From contig OZ020267.1 of assembly GCA_963971225.1 (NCBI GenBank), forward strand, positions 6,630,851-6,694,850: DNA of 64,000 nt, written 5' to 3'. This stretch comes from Melieria omissa (taxonomy: Eukaryota > Arthropoda > Insecta > Diptera > Ulidiidae). The notes under the pieces were generated by a model that worked only from the letters and a program-made list of their open reading frames with translations, did no database searches and had not been told where the DNA came from. Within the stretch, counting starts at the first letter, position 1. Every line of letters begins with the position of its first letter. A program made the translations under genes and the position numbers. This document shows, piece by piece, positions 33,800 to 47,399 of the stretch.

Positions 33800-36700
33800 A
33801 GGGTGGCATAAACGGTGGTCAGATGGAAGTAACAATGAATATACACACACACATATATATATCAAATATACTGCATGATTGTAGTTAAGTTGTTTAGTAC
33901 TTAATAAGGTTTTTTGTTTTTGTTGTTCTTGGTTTATTGTTTTTGTTTTGTATACATAGACAATTTTGTGGGTTTTGCCATAATTTCAATTACATTTGAT
34001 TCAAGTGTTCTAGTGTAGACGGCGAAAATGAAATGAGCACAACGGGTGGCAGGTTGAAAGTGAAAATCGAATTATTTATGTACAATGGAAAGTCGTTTTC
34101 GTAGGCCTCCATAGGATAGAAAAAGTGCTCAAAGCGTTCACTAGATCGAGGGGAGAAGATGTCATTATGCTAACGATTATAAGTAGATGTTTATTTACAC
34201 ATTTACATGTCTGAGATTATGGGATTTCGATGATTTCCACTGGAAACTTATGAACTAAAAGAAGAAACAGTGACTGAGTATTTAATATGGGAGCGAACGA
34301 AAATGGCGGGTTATGCAGTTCCAAATACCATGAAAAATGGGTTTCAGAAATAAAGAAACATATAGAATTGATAGATAAATCAGAGAACTTAGTGCTAGAT
34401 CGCTTTTGTACACAGTGTGGGAGCAGTAGGATGTAACCAAGTCAATGGTTTTTCAAAACCCTGAGGGCACTGACCAAAATCGTTTCTAACTTTAGTTTCA
34501 AGAGTAAGCTTCTTTATGGATCATTGGGATACGGCATTGGGTAGGGGCGACGCCTTTGTTAATGGCGCTAAGAGCCACAAGGTTTCAGCAAGGCCTCTAA
34601 AGAATCTAGGGAGCGCAGAAGTTTTGGTCTTTTTTTGGAAAGGACATTGAAACATAACGCACAGGATTGTTTCTTCTTTTCTGCAATCAAGACTGAAGGT
34701 GTTGTATAGTAATCCTAGTCTTGAATTCAAAGGTAATCCTAGTCTTGAAGACCTCAAGTCTTCTAAATTCTAGTAACATTTATAGCGAATTTAGTGACAA
34801 TTATGTGAACCTGTAGTATTTGAAAGAGTCCTAGCATCAGCATAATTTTAAAATAATGAAAAATATTCTCTCAGATCTTAACCTTCATATATCATACCAT
34901 ATCATATTCTTCATATCATATAGTATACCTACATTAGTTTCATTGTCAAATAGCAAGATTCTGTTAGCTTCACTTTAGGTCGAACATTTGAGGCCAAGAT
35001 TCTAAAAAGTACTAAGTATCGTGGAGAATTTGGTGCTTAAAGGGTTAAAATGTTTGTGTTGTTAATATCAAACTGTAAAATCTGTTTAAGTCGAAAATCT
35101 GTTTAAATCATTAAGTAGAGTTCTGTGGGTTATTATGCCAAATGATTGAAGCAGATCCCTGAAGCGATAAACTTTCGTTAGCTATATCCAAATTTTGAAC
35201 TGGTTAAATTAAATGAAAAACAATCAAATTTTGTCATCATAACCAGAATTAAGTGTGTTAGGGAATGTTGAGTTTTGGCAAGAGATTCGTAAGATTCGAT
35301 AGAGACGTAACCGATATTAAACATTTATTGTTTCAAAATACGAATAATCAAGAAAACTTTTGACAAAGTTGAGTTAAGTTTACTGAATAAAACTGAATAA
35401 GCTTTTTTGACTCTGAAAATACGCCTTCTATGGTGTAAGATTGAACAAGATATAAGTCCTGTACGATCTGTTGTAATTCATTAATTGGGTATCTATCTTT
35501 TCAGACTAAGTCTGTCTGTCAAATCACTCTTAAAGAATCATGAAGTCAGTTTAATTTGAGCTATCATTATCCTAATGCTCACTGTATAGTAGTTTATCAC
35601 TTCAACATAACCTATATTCACTTACTGGGGCTCTAACAAGAAGAACTTTGTCAAGAATAGACAAATATGAGGCCAATCTGTTGTACAAAGGTATTTTATG
35701 AAATATGATCACTTAAATTTTTAACAAGTGGAAATAAGAGTAGCACAATCCAAACCTGTTATGTGATCGTACAAAAAAAATCGTATCAAAAAAGATGGAA
35801 TATTATTAAAGAAAGGATGGTATAGACCGAAAACAAGTAACATAATTCGCTCCAGATAGGAAATCCTTTCTTATTGATGATTATAACCATCAGAATAATT
35901 ATTCTTGATAGAAACGAGATTGGAGTTAAATTGAAGATTTTCATTGCGAAGAGCTTGAGAGCTTGAGTACAGAATTGACTCAGTAGAATTGAGTAGGAGA
36001 CACAATGTTTGAATCATTTGGGAGTTGGTAGATCTTTGTAAAGTGGATTCTTCCTCTGAAAGACTGAGAAAAGCTGATGTTTGAGTAACTATTGAATCAA
36101 AAAAATGAAAGCAGACGAAATGTTTGGAACACAGAGTTGTGTGGCGAATTCAACAATCAAGTAAGGGACCTTAGTACAGTGGGATCCTTGCTCTGAGTGC
36201 TGGCTGAGAGCAAATTTTGAGTGTCCTGGGAGAAAGAGACTAAGAAAGTGTTGTGCTGAATGTTCAAAAATCTCACAAGAAGAACATTCAAACACCAGGT
36301 TCATTAAATCTAAGCTACTGTAAGCTTTTACAACTTTTGGTCTGACACTTGAGTGAATAATACCCAAAGCTGAAACATATTTGGTGCAAATGTTAGGACT
36401 TTTTGCTCAAATTTTAAGGATTATACTTCTTCTTGTTCTTGACTGGCCTTGAGGATTATACTCCTCGTTTAAAGACTAATTCGGTCCACATTCGGTCCTA
36501 ATATTCCTAAAATTTTACCATGATTAAATTAAAAAAAATTCGCTCACTTGAAGAAGTTTTTTGATTAACTTACTGATTTTAACTTTTTAAACTTGGGTGA
36601 CTAAACTTTCGATGTTAGTAAGAAAAAAAATTATCGCTTCCAAGAGTTTATTCCAAGAAAAAATACCTAGAAGCCTGCGAAAACATAGATTTTTGTAGGA

Positions 36701-39700
36701 GTTTGTTCAAATTTCAAACCACACGAATTGGTGCTCATTTCTTAATAAAAATTTCTTCAAATAACAAATAAAAATGAAATTTTCTGCTTATCGAAATCGC
36801 CACAAATTTTGTTACACCCAAAAAAAATAATGTGTTAAAAAATTTCTAAAAATTATGAAAAGTAGTAACGAAAGATTAAATGATTGTAAAGTTGTAAAAT
36901 TGTAAAATAAATTGTAAAATTGTAAAATAAATTGTAAAATTGTTGTAAAACACGAAGAAACGAAAATTTTAAATGGGAAAATTATAAACAATGGGATATC
37001 ACGTTACTTACGGCTGGCAAATTTAGTTGACAAAAATTTACTATGACACTTTTTTATTTATAATTTTTGGTGAGTTTAGTTGTTAAGTTTCTTTGTTGTT
37101 ATTAATTTGAAATTAATTTTTTGAATTAAATATGGAAAATCGTTTCTCTGCTTAACGTTAATTTAAGGAGAGAGAGTTAGCGTCAGATTGAGTGAGTGAA
37201 AAGGACAGCAAAAATTTGAAAGTTTGTAAGAGTGTTAGGAAAGTGAGAGTGAGAGTAAGAGAGAGAGAGCAAGAGACAGAGACGCGTACGTATGAATTTC
37301 GAGATGAGTTCGAGTTCCTGGTTCGAGTTCTATTTTTTGTTTTATTTCTAATAGTTGTGGGATACAGTAGAGGACATTATATACAGCGCTATGATTTATT
37401 CGTTTCACTTATTAGTTGCTTTTGGTTTTGTGGAGATTTTGTGTTGTTGTTAGCGCATTAGGTACCACTTCCAAATTAAATCCAAATGTTTGTTAGGTTA
37501 TGGTTTTGGTTTGGATAAATTTTGCTTTTCCATAGTTTGCTGAAATTGCTAAATGGTTGTGATGTAATGAACGAATGGCCGATTGTTGGTGTGTGAGGTG
37601 ACTGGTGGGCGGGGAGAGTGTGAGTTGTATGTGTGTGTGTGTGTGTTTTTATGCAATTCAGCTACGCCCAAATCCTTAATGCGAACCACACCCAATGTAG
37701 GCAGTTGGGAGTTTGATTTGGTAGTTTTCCTTGATATGGTTAAACTTTTTTAAATTTCATTTTGTTTTTTGTTGGGTTTTTCTGTTGCATTTGTAATTGT
37801 ATAGAATGTAGTTGGGATATTTGAGTATATTAAATAAGTTTAGCATTGAGTTAACCACCACACAAGTTGTTTGCTTTCAGATTCCTCCATGAAATTATGT
37901 GAATGACCTATGTGAGTGTTTATGTTTATGACTATTTAATAAAAAAACATGGTTTTTTGATATCTTTTTTGTTTTAAGTATTTTTTTAAATATTTTTGAA
38001 ATTTTGTTTTTTTAGATTTCTGCATTTTGTTTCACTCTACGCTAAGCGAGATGAGTTGTTGAGTTGTGTTAAGGGGTTTAGTGGTAAAAATTTGTTCAAT
38101 TATAGTTTTTACATAAACAGTGGGTAGATCACAAATTACCGTTATAGTAGTAATATATATATATATATAAATTTATATAAATACTGGTGAACATATTAGG
38201 AAAAAAATAAATTATTGCATCAATGTAAAACAAGTTAAACAGTTGAAAAGAAAGTAAGTTAGATAAAGTAGGGTTTGTTCGTTGTGTTTTCTTTGTTTTT
38301 GCTGATATGAATTAAAGAATTGTTTTTTCAAGTTGCTGGTAGCAACACTCAAATCATAGTAATTGAATCAATTGCAAGTTTGCAAATCATTGTTTTAGTT
38401 AAATATGAAATTACAGACAAACGGTTTCATTGCATACAAATCGATTTCGAAATTGCGCGCAATTTCAAAGTCGAATTGAAGTGTTGAGCGATTTTGATTG
38501 CAATGAAATATCGAACATATTTTCAACACCCCTCCTTCCTGCAAATAGAAAACTAACAGTAATACACATCGAACGCATTGACGCGTCTCGACAAGGCGTG
38601 TCAACTCAATTTCGTTGCATTCTAGAATTTTCAAATTCATCGGCCAATTCCTGTTTGTGTTTGGTTTTGAATTTCATAAGAATTTCTCATAATTGTAACT
38701 TAATGTTGTTTCTTTGTTGTTGCATAGATAATTTAAAAAAATTTAGTTTAGATGAAAACTAGAAAAAAATATATATAAATGTAATTATTTGCATTCGATA
38801 TTCGCGTAATTTCGTTGCTTAAAACTAAATTGAAGATGTTTCTTTGAAATTTCCATTGCTTCACTGTAATGTGTAGTGGTGGCGATGGTGGTTGTGGTGG
38901 TAGGTGTGGGGTGGGTTGGTGGCAGTGGGAGTCACAAGCAAGAAAAAATGACAAGAAATACGGGTTTCAAGACTTACCGTTAGAGAATTAGAATTTCGCT
39001 GGACAGTTATCAACGTTTTTGATTTATTGTTTTTTTTTGCTTTTCAACACAACGAATTAGTTAAACTCATTTTTGTAATTAATTTGTAAGAGAAAAAAAA
39101 ACATTGTAATCAACTAAAAACATAATTGTCGAATATTGCTTTCAGCATAGAAATCCGACTGAAATGTGGCTTTAGACCTTAGAGCGACAGAGACAGTTAG
39201 ACACATACGCTAGAAAGTGTTATGATGGCTAAGTCGGTAAAGAGGTGCGGTCGATTTTGGTTTTAGTTAATGTATTCTGATTTCTGATTAAGTAAAAATA
39301 AAAATAAAAAGAACTGACATTGTGCTCATTGACTCATAAAAACAAAGTAAAGTAAGAAAAAACATTTCAAGTTCGATGTGAATTTATTTATTGTTTCGTT
39401 TTATTGAATTTAAAATGAAGCAAATTGTTTGCGAATATTTACTTTTTACAGCTTCTTCTTTATGCCCCTTTGTTTTTTTTGTTATAAATATATAGAATTC
39501 TATGGCAAATACGCCAATGTGTGGCTGTGTGTGTGTGTGTGTGAGTTACTGTTCAATGTTTTACTTTTACACGCGCTTGAAAATTCTGACACTATGAACA
39601 TTTTAATGCAACCAGAATTTAATTAGATTTCCATTACAGTTGGCATGGATTTCTCACATAATTAATTGATAAATAAAAACTAATTGGTGCTAACTGGTGG

Positions 39701-40400
39701 GTCGCTTCAACTAAACTAATCGACTCGAATTTCGAGCACTTGGTGGGCAAATGTTTCAATCAATCTAAGTGAAAAAAAGGTGGGTTCGTTCAATGACTTT
39801 CAGTGCAGGAAATCGAAGTGAAAAATATTCTGAAAACGTTGATGGGAGGATGATTACGTATTGAATTGATTAGATTAAACTGAATATTAAATATAAGTTC
39901 AAAAAAAGTAAAAAAAAAATCAATTTTTGAAGTTCTTTTTAGGCCTTTAAAAGCCTCTTTGTTTTAATTATTGTGTAAGGTGGCAACACTGTAATTTTTT
40001 CTAACTACATAGCTTCAGAACCTAACCATGACACATTATTTTGTTTTAATTGTATTTAAGTTTTTAAAAAATATTGCATATATATGCTTGTTTTTTTGTT
40101 TGAAACCGTTGAAACCACAAAGTTCTATTCGTTTTTTGTAATAATTTTGAAGAAACTAAAATTAATACAATTTTGAACAAAAAATACTGCAAAATATAGT
40201 AGTGCACATATAGTTTTATATCCAATTTGAAACACCGAAAATTGTGCGAAAAGCGAATTAAAAGAGTTGAGTTAAATTTCATATAAAACAAAAGATTTTG
40301 ATATCAAATAATCAGTTTAATATTATTAATCAATGTCACATTGGCTAAGCAAGAGATTAGAAGTCAAATTGGTATAGAAAGAGATCAAAAAAATCTGGAA
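33800..40400. other. fru: fru intron between A-like and B-like exons, part
   Basis: AT-rich non-coding sequence. A short tandem repeat of about 21 bp (ATTGTAAAATTGTAAAATAA type) is at 36885-36950. A minus-strand frame at 34757-34521 contains ETILCVMFQCPFQKK and RFFRGLAETLW, a faint match to jockey LINE carboxy ends. No further zinc-finger exon is visible. Confidence 0.4.
34521..34700 (-). mobile_element. Possible jockey-like LINE fragment
   Basis: The minus-strand translation CRKEETILCVMFQCPFQKK followed by RFFRGLAETLWLL resembles the ETxxHxLCxCP and FFxxLxxL pattern at the end of jockey polyproteins. It is short and diverged, with no tail seen. Confidence 0.35.
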
Positions 40401-40420
40401 AAAAGTTGAAACAATGTAAT

Positions 40421-41560
40421 TTTTGATGTCAAATAATCAAATTTGATGTCAAATCATCACTTGAATCAGTTGTGAACTCTTAATGAACGTCAAATCAGCT
40501 ATGTGAATTAAAATCATATGAAAAGAGATGTGATCATTTTATTTATTACGTCAAATAATCAAATTTGATGTCAAATCATCACTTCAATCAGTTGTGAACT
40601 CTTAATGAACGTCAAATCGGCTAAGTGAAATTAAAATCATATGAAAAGAGATGTGATCATTTTATTTATTACGTCAAATAATTAAATTTGATGTGAAACA
40701 ACAAAATTTGATGTCAGATAATTAAATTTGATGTCAAATAATCACTTCTAAATAAAATCGGCTAAAAGGGATATTACAAGATTATAAAAAGAAATGATAC
40801 AATGTTACTTAAAATGTCAAATAATCACTTCAATCAATTTTGATATTTTAATGAATGTCAAATCGACTAAAAGAGAGATTAAAACATTATGAAGGGAAAT
40901 GATACGATGTTGCTTATAATGTCAAATAATGGTTTCAATCATTTTTGATCTCTTAATGAATGTCAAATCGCCTAAGAGAGATTCAAATCATATGAATAGA
41001 AATAAGATTATGTTACTTTTGATGTGAATTAATGAATTTTGATGTCAAATAATGGCTTTAATAATTTTTTACTTCTTTATAAATGTCAAATAGGCCAAGA
41101 AAGAGATTAAAAGGTTATGAAAATATATGATACGATGTTACTTACAATGTAAAATAATGGCTTCTATCATTTTTGATCTCTTAATGATTGTCAAAATGGC
41201 TAAGAGAGATACAAGTCATATAACAAAAGATAAGGTTTTGTTACTTTTGATGAATTATGAATGTCAATCAGAGATTCAAATTATTTGAAAGGAGATAAGG
41301 TTATGTTACTTTTGATGTCAAACAATCAATTTTTATGTCAAATAATGCCTTCAATCCATTATGATCTCTTAATGAATGTCAAAGTGGCTAAAAGAGATTC
41401 AAACCATATGAAAGGAGATAAGGTTAAGTAACTTTTGAAATCAAATAATAATTTCAATCAAATTTAATCTCTTCACGAATTTCTAAAATATATGAAAAGT
41501 GATGAAATGATGTTACTTCTCATCTTTCTAATCAATTTTGATCAATCATAACATGTCAAA
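40421..41560. repeat. ~122-bp tandem array
   Basis: Units start GTCAAATAATCAAATTTGAT and continue with CACTTCAATCA, TTGTGAACTCTTAATGAA, GTCAAATCGGCTAA and AAATCATATGAAAAGAGAT. The first three starts at about 40428, 40550 and 40673 give a period of 122-123 bp; later units (to about 41560) are more diverged and gapped. There is no coding content. The array lies in the A-to-B intron or in the 3' UTR of the A-like exon. Confidence 0.8.
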
Positions 41561-43429
41561 TTCATTCAGGGATATGCTGAAATATTAAAGAGAACTTAGC
41601 AAGTTGTTTTTTTAAATTGGTCTCTTTGGATGCCAATTAATCAACTCAGATAACATATAATCCAATTTAATCTATCAATATTTATAAAAAAATTTAATTA
41701 TTTATTGAAAAAAAGTTAATTGATCAACACATTTTTTGTCAAACTAATTTATAAACACTTTCAAATCACATAAATATGGTTCTAATTTGTTTTCTTCGGG
41801 TTTGATCAAATAAAATAAACAAAAGACTTGTCTCATTAAATAAAATTGTTTACTAATAACGTTTACAGAATATTTTGCACTGCCTGCCTGTTACCAGTTA
41901 AAAAAAAATGAAAGCATTAAACAACTGTAAGTACCGATGCATAGGATTCTCCATGTGTAATGAACACTTTTCAATGCATTTTTAATACGGAATACTGATT
42001 CCTTGTTTTTTTAGTGCAGTCAAAATACTGTTTATATGTTGCATAGTGTACTGATGCTATTCTATAGATTCTGTTAATGTAAATCGCTTGTTTGGCCCTA
42101 AACTCAGGCAAACGAAGCATCATGTAAAATATGCAATAAGTTTTCCAAAATTGACTTTTACTAAACAAATTATCTTTCAATATTTGTAATATTTTCAACA
42201 ACTTAACTTGAGTGATTTGCCGTTCTAACTTCTATGTGGGACTTCGCCATTTACTAAAACAACATTCTATAATACTATCTCGTGAGATATTTAGATGCAT
42301 CGAAAACAAAAAGACGGACAGAAATTAAGTCTACTATTCATTCAGGAGATGATTTGGCACACGAACTGGGCAAACTAAAAACTAAAAGCGCCATGGGGAC
42401 TAAAACACTGCTCGAAAAGCTATAACTACGTTTTGACACGAATTTGCATGCATTCGGCTCATGGAACACGAACGGCCGCCATATTCGATTACTTGCAAAT
42501 GTCGGTCAATATTTGAACTACAAGTTTCCCTTCGCTAAAGAAGGACAGAAACAGTTGTGTTAATGTTGCTACTACGCCACGTGTTAACTAAATTAATAAT
42601 TGGAATTACTAGTTTAATACTTTCTCTTTGCAATCGATTGATGCCATATTTGTTGTTGCTGTTGTTTGTTGATGAATGGCTTGAATTGTACATAAAACAA
42701 TGAATAAATGTCGCTTTACTGTAAATGGTACATAAAATCTCAATAAAATGTCCTTACACGCTATATAGTACATATACAATGTGGATCGGGCGTGTTGGGC
42801 ATACGCGATGTTTTACATTAAAAAAAAAAAACTACAATAAAGTCGACACACTGCCGGGGGGATCTCATAATACTCGTACTTTGTTTTGTTGAAATTGCTT
42901 AATCGGATATTTTTGTGGGACTATTGAATATTTAAAGGTGATTTTTCATTTACAATTATTTTAAATAATTATAATTATTTCTAATTATGAAGAAATGTAA
43001 CTTTTCATTGAATTGTTGAAGTTTGAAATACATTTCGTTGTTTCATAAAAACAAATGGTGTAGTGGATGTGTTTAGTTTCAATAGTTTGAGAAACTTGAA
43101 TAGTGCGATTAACTGATTAATGTGAATTGCTGTCAATCAGATCTTCATTAGTTGATTATAAATTGGCAATCATGTATTTGAATTGGTTTAACTGAAACTT
43201 TCAAATGCATTCTTGATTAATTTGAATAGAGTTCAAAACGGACTAATGTCAATGGTAATAATTATTTATTAATATTTATATATTAATCAATTGTAAAATT
43301 GGTTAATTAGGAATTTTCAAATCAAAATTTGCTGAGTTTATGTGCCAGGAATTGATTCATACATAAATTTCAAATGTTATTAAATATAATTGATAAATGA
43401 CTTTAATTTAAAATTTTAAATGCAATTTT

Positions 43430-44560
43430 GATTCATGTGAACAGCGTTCAAAAGTGATTAATGCCAATGGTTAGTCATTAATCGATCCTTAATTTAGTGC
43501 AGTCGACTATAGATCGAATTAATTGAGAATTTCAAATCCAAGTTCGACCAAAATAATGTTCTAAAGTGATTAATGCCATTAGTCAGTTTGACATACATTG
43601 ATCGATTATGAATTTAGTGGATAGTCTATAGATCGGTTTAATTGAGAATTTAAAATTCAATTTTGATTAATGTGAATAATGTTCTAAAGTGATTAATGCC
43701 AATAGTCAGTTAATAATCGATCAATTATTTAGTGCATTAATAAATAGATCGGTTTAATTGAGAATTTTAAATTCAATTTTGATTAATGTGAATAATGTTC
43801 TAAAGTGATTAATGCCAAGAGTCAGCTCGACATCTATTAATCGATCATTAGTGGATAGTCTATAGATCGGTTTGATTGAGAATTTCAAATAAAAGTTTGT
43901 TTTATAAGAACAACGTTCTAAAGTGATTAATACCAATAATCAGCTTGATATACATTAATCGATCACTGGTTTAGTGGATAGTCTACTGATCGGTTTGATT
44001 GAGAATTTCAAATTCAATTTTGATTAATGTGTATATGATTAAAAGTGATTAATGCCAATAGTCAGTAATTAATAGATCACTAGTTTAGTGCATTGACTAT
44101 AGATCGAATTAATTGAGAAATTAAAATCCAATTCCGATTGTTGAAAATAATGTTTTAAAGTGATTAATGTCAATAGTCAACTTGACATACATTAATCGAT
44201 CATTAATTTAGTGGATAGTCTATCAATCGGTTTAATTGAGAATTTCCTAGCCAATTTCGATTAATATGAATAATGTTCTAAAGTGATTAATGCCAATAAA
44301 CATCATTAATCGATCAATTATTTAGTGCATTGACTATAGATCGGTTTAATTGAGAATTTCAAATTCAATTTTGATTAATGTGAGTAACGTGCTAAAGTGA
44401 TTAATGCCAACAGTTAGCTTGACATTCTTTGATCGATCATTAATTTAGTGGATAGCCCATAGATCGGTTTAATTGAGATTTTAAATCCAATTTTGATGTC
44501 AATACCTATTGACTATAGTCAATCATTAATCTATTATTAATTAAGTATATAGGCAGATCA
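43430..44560. repeat. ~118-bp tandem array with alternating subunits
   Basis: At least nine units share TAAAGTGATTAATGCCAATA, CATTAATCGATCATTAATTT, TAGTGGATAGTCTATAGATC and GGTTTAATTGAGAATTT. Starts of the TAAAGTGATTAATGCC word near 43684, 43801, 43918, 44041, 44155, 44279 and 44392 give spacings of 113-124 bp. Two variants, one with TTGACATACATTAATCGATC and one with TTAGTGCATTGACTATAGAT, partly alternate, so a dimer near 237 bp is the likely higher-order unit. Decayed edges extend to about 43080 and 44720. Confidence 0.8.
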
Positions 44561-44571
44561 GTTTATTTTAA

Positions 44572-44577
44572 AAATTT
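44572..44577 (-). terminator. Candidate poly(A) signal AATAAA after the A-like exon
   Basis: TTTATT on the plus strand is AATAAA on the gene strand, about 640 bp downstream of the A-like stop codon. The motif is common in AT-rich DNA, so the call is weak. Confidence 0.25.
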
Positions 44578-45218
44578 ACATTGAAATTAATTTAACTAAA
44601 ATAGTTAGAGGAACTGACTGATACCAATAATCAATCTGACACATATTAATTGATTATACATTTAGTATATAATCAATAAATCAGATTAATTTAAATTTCA
44701 TTAATTTTAGTAGTGTTCTGAACTGATTAGACTTAATAGAATTGACTCATTTTAATGAATTGATTTGCTTAATTGAAAAATTTTATTGAATAAATTGAAT
44801 TGAATAATTCAATCATCCAATCAATGTTATTACAACTTAGTTAACTCATTCATAAACAATGACTGCAATTCATCATATAATTCAATGAACCAATCGAAAT
44901 AATTTCAAAGTAATTAATCGAACTGTAAAGAATGCCTTCAATTCACCATTGATTTCCTGCATAAAATAAATTTCCATTCCATTCCATACCCTTTTATAGA
45001 AAATATGAAAAGAATTTATCAGCCAACTAATGGACATTTGATTGAAAAGAATCTCGATTAATCAGCTAATTGCACATCTCTAGGTGGTTTTTGTCGCTGC
45101 TGAGACTCACTTCAAACAAACTAAATCTTCAGTGGGAGTGAAGTGGCGACGTGTTGCTGTGTGTGGATGCGTTGCTGTGGTTGTGTGTTTTCGTTTACTT
45201 GACAACATATAGAATTGA

Positions 45219-46225
45219 TCACATATGTACATAATGACTGTAGAATCGATCTTTGATATCGGCGTGCTTAATCTTACAATGGGCTTTCATATTGTCTCGA
45301 CGCGTAAACTTTTGACCGCAGACCGGACACTCGTGACTCTGGGGCCGGTGAATGTTGGCGTGGTGCCAGCGATTCGAGACGATCTTGTTGCAGCTCACAC
45401 AGCGATACAGGGTGGGCAGTGTGCCGGACAGTTGCACAAACAGTGTCGAGTAGTCGATGTTGTGATCGCGACGATTGGCTGCCGCAGCAGCAGCCGCAGC
45501 CGCCGCTGCCGCAGCAGCTGCAACGCTGGACGACGACGATGATGCAGCAGCAGCCGAGGAACTGGAAATGCCAGCAGCGCTGGAGTGTCGCTGTATGGCC
45601 GAAACATGCTGTTGCTGCGGGTGTTGTTGTTGCTGGTGCGCGAGTTGGTGTTGCGCATGTTGCTGCTGTATATGCTGGTAGGCGGCCGCTGCTGCGTGCT
45701 GCTGCTGCTGTTGCAGGGCATAGGTGAGCTGCTGCTGTTGCAGCGATGCCGACGACGACGCGCCCGACGAGGCTGGCGACAGTGCTGCAACGGCGGCAGC
45801 CGCAGCTGCCTCGGCCGAGCACAGTGTGTCCAAGGCGGCGCTGCAGCGTCCCAGATTGATGACCGTTGGCGGCTGACGAGCGGGCAGCGCGTCGTTCAGT
45901 TGGCCGTTGCGCGCATGCAGAACGCCTTCGGGTGCGTGTTGCTGCTGATAGTGCGGCAGCGGCAAGGGGGCGTGCAGGTGCTTTTGGTGCCGTTGCTGAT
46001 GTTGTTGGTGGCAGCGTGCCGACGCCTGCTTGCACTGTTTGTAGTGACAATTGAAGTTGTTGTTGTGCAGCAGCTCGTTCTCATTGTCAACGTCGTCGTC
46101 GTCGTCGTCGTCATTGTACTCCGGCTCAATGTCAGCGTAAACACTGGCGACTCGCACATCATGGCCGCCATTATTATTAGTGGCATTACCGTTAGCATCC
46201 CTATGCCCAAAACATCCTTCATCAC
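45219..46225 (-). CDS. fru: fruitless alternative 3' exon, C2H2 finger pair, proximal (A-like)
   Basis: Acceptor AG at 46227-46226; the exon opens GT in phase 1, giving Gly, then DEGCFGHRDANGN. It encodes about 334 residues: an Asp/Asn-rich acidic part, a Cys/His/Gln-rich stretch (NNFNCHYKQCKQASARCHQQ), long Gln/His and Ala/Ser runs, then NRRDHNIDYSTLFVQLSG and fingers YRCVSCNKIVSNRWHHANIH and ECPVCGQKFTRRDNMKAHCK then IKH, ending RFYSHYVHM and TGA at 45221-45219. From memory the last ~85 residues equal the long Drosophila Fruitless form except one Phe-to-Tyr change near the end, while the low-complexity part has diverged freely. This makes the gene identification very firm. Long reading frames on the opposite strand are triplet-repeat shadows. 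The acceptor has a weak pyrimidine tract. Confidence 0.95.
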
Positions 46226-46780
46226 CTGCAAACATTCGGGGATTATGCAGAGTCACGTGTTATTTTCAGTCCAGAAACACTTTCAAGCATTGTGGTTTGT
46301 TTGTTGGGCTGATTGATTCATTGATTGATTGACTAATTGACTGGTGGGGTTGATTTGGATTTGCATCGCTCGGAAATTTTGTATGTGTGTGTGTGGTCGG
46401 GCTGCTGGCTGAGGAAATGATTCTGGGCAGTTTGCAGATGCTCGGAAAAAACTGCATGGAATATAAAGAAACGCTAAAGGCAAAGTGGCTCACTTTCAAC
46501 AAAGGCGGCGCATGAGGGGAAGGAGAAGCAAAATGGAAAAAACTAACATGGACGAAGCGAAGGCTGTGTGCTGTGTTGCAAAACAAGAGCGAGACGTAAT
46601 GACGCAACAAATTGGGACTGCGCGGTTCAGGTTTGGCTAATCTAAAGGAAATACATCTACTATGAAAGGTTTTTCTTTTTCGCTGAATTGAGGTGCAAAA
46701 TTATGTTCCGTGCAGACTTTTTTGGATCCGGAGAGTTTCTTGAGTTTGGTGTGAGCAATAGTGAATTTTAGAAGCAATAA

Positions 46781-47380
46781 TGAACAGGGACTTCAAACTA
46801 CGTTTATAGATGGATCTGGATTTCTTGGTTCAAAGCAGTAAGCGCCTTGAATGATCTGCGTAAAATAATCTATGGAAGGAATTTACTTGGCATACGTTAA
46901 ATATCAAGAAAGATATAAGAGCTATTGACAGATGGCGTAAAATGTTGAATATTTCTTCTTGGATGAATATTTTACATGGGTTGGTTATGTGGTCCGATGC
47001 CTGTAGCTTCTGTTTTTGCTTTCTTTAGTAGTAAAAATATGTCTAGAAAATCTAGAATTTTCTATAAAGCTATTAAATCATGAACAGGAACTTCAAACTA
47101 CGTTTATAGATGGATCTGGATCTCTTGGTTCAAAGCAATTAGCGCCTTAAATGATCTGAGTAAAATAATCTATGGAAGGAATTTACTTGGTATAAGTTAA
47201 ATATCAAAAAAGATATAAGAGGTTGTGACAGAGGGCTTAAAAATTTGAATATTTCTTCTTGGATTAATATTTTTCATATTCTGGTTATGTGGTTCGATGT
47301 TTGAAGCTTCCGTTTTTGCTTTCTCTAGTAGTAAAAATATGTCTAGAAAATCTAGGATTTTCAATCAAACTATCAAATGA
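46781..47380. repeat. Tandem duplication, two 300-bp copies
   Basis: TGAACAGGGACTTCAAACTA at 46781 recurs as TGAACAGGAACTTCAAACTA at 47081, and the copies stay aligned to about 47380 (both end with AAAATATGTCTAGAAAATCT followed by AG[AG]ATTTTC). The period is 300 bp and identity looks near 90%. It lies about 0.55 kb upstream of the A-like acceptor, in the intron. Confidence 0.9.
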
Positions 47381-47399
47381 TAATAAACAATTCAAATAA

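Noticed and set aside
45585..46316. Plus-strand frame of 243 codons opposite the A-like fru exon
   Set aside because: Shadow of CAG/GCA repeats; the opposite strand holds a certain zinc-finger exon.
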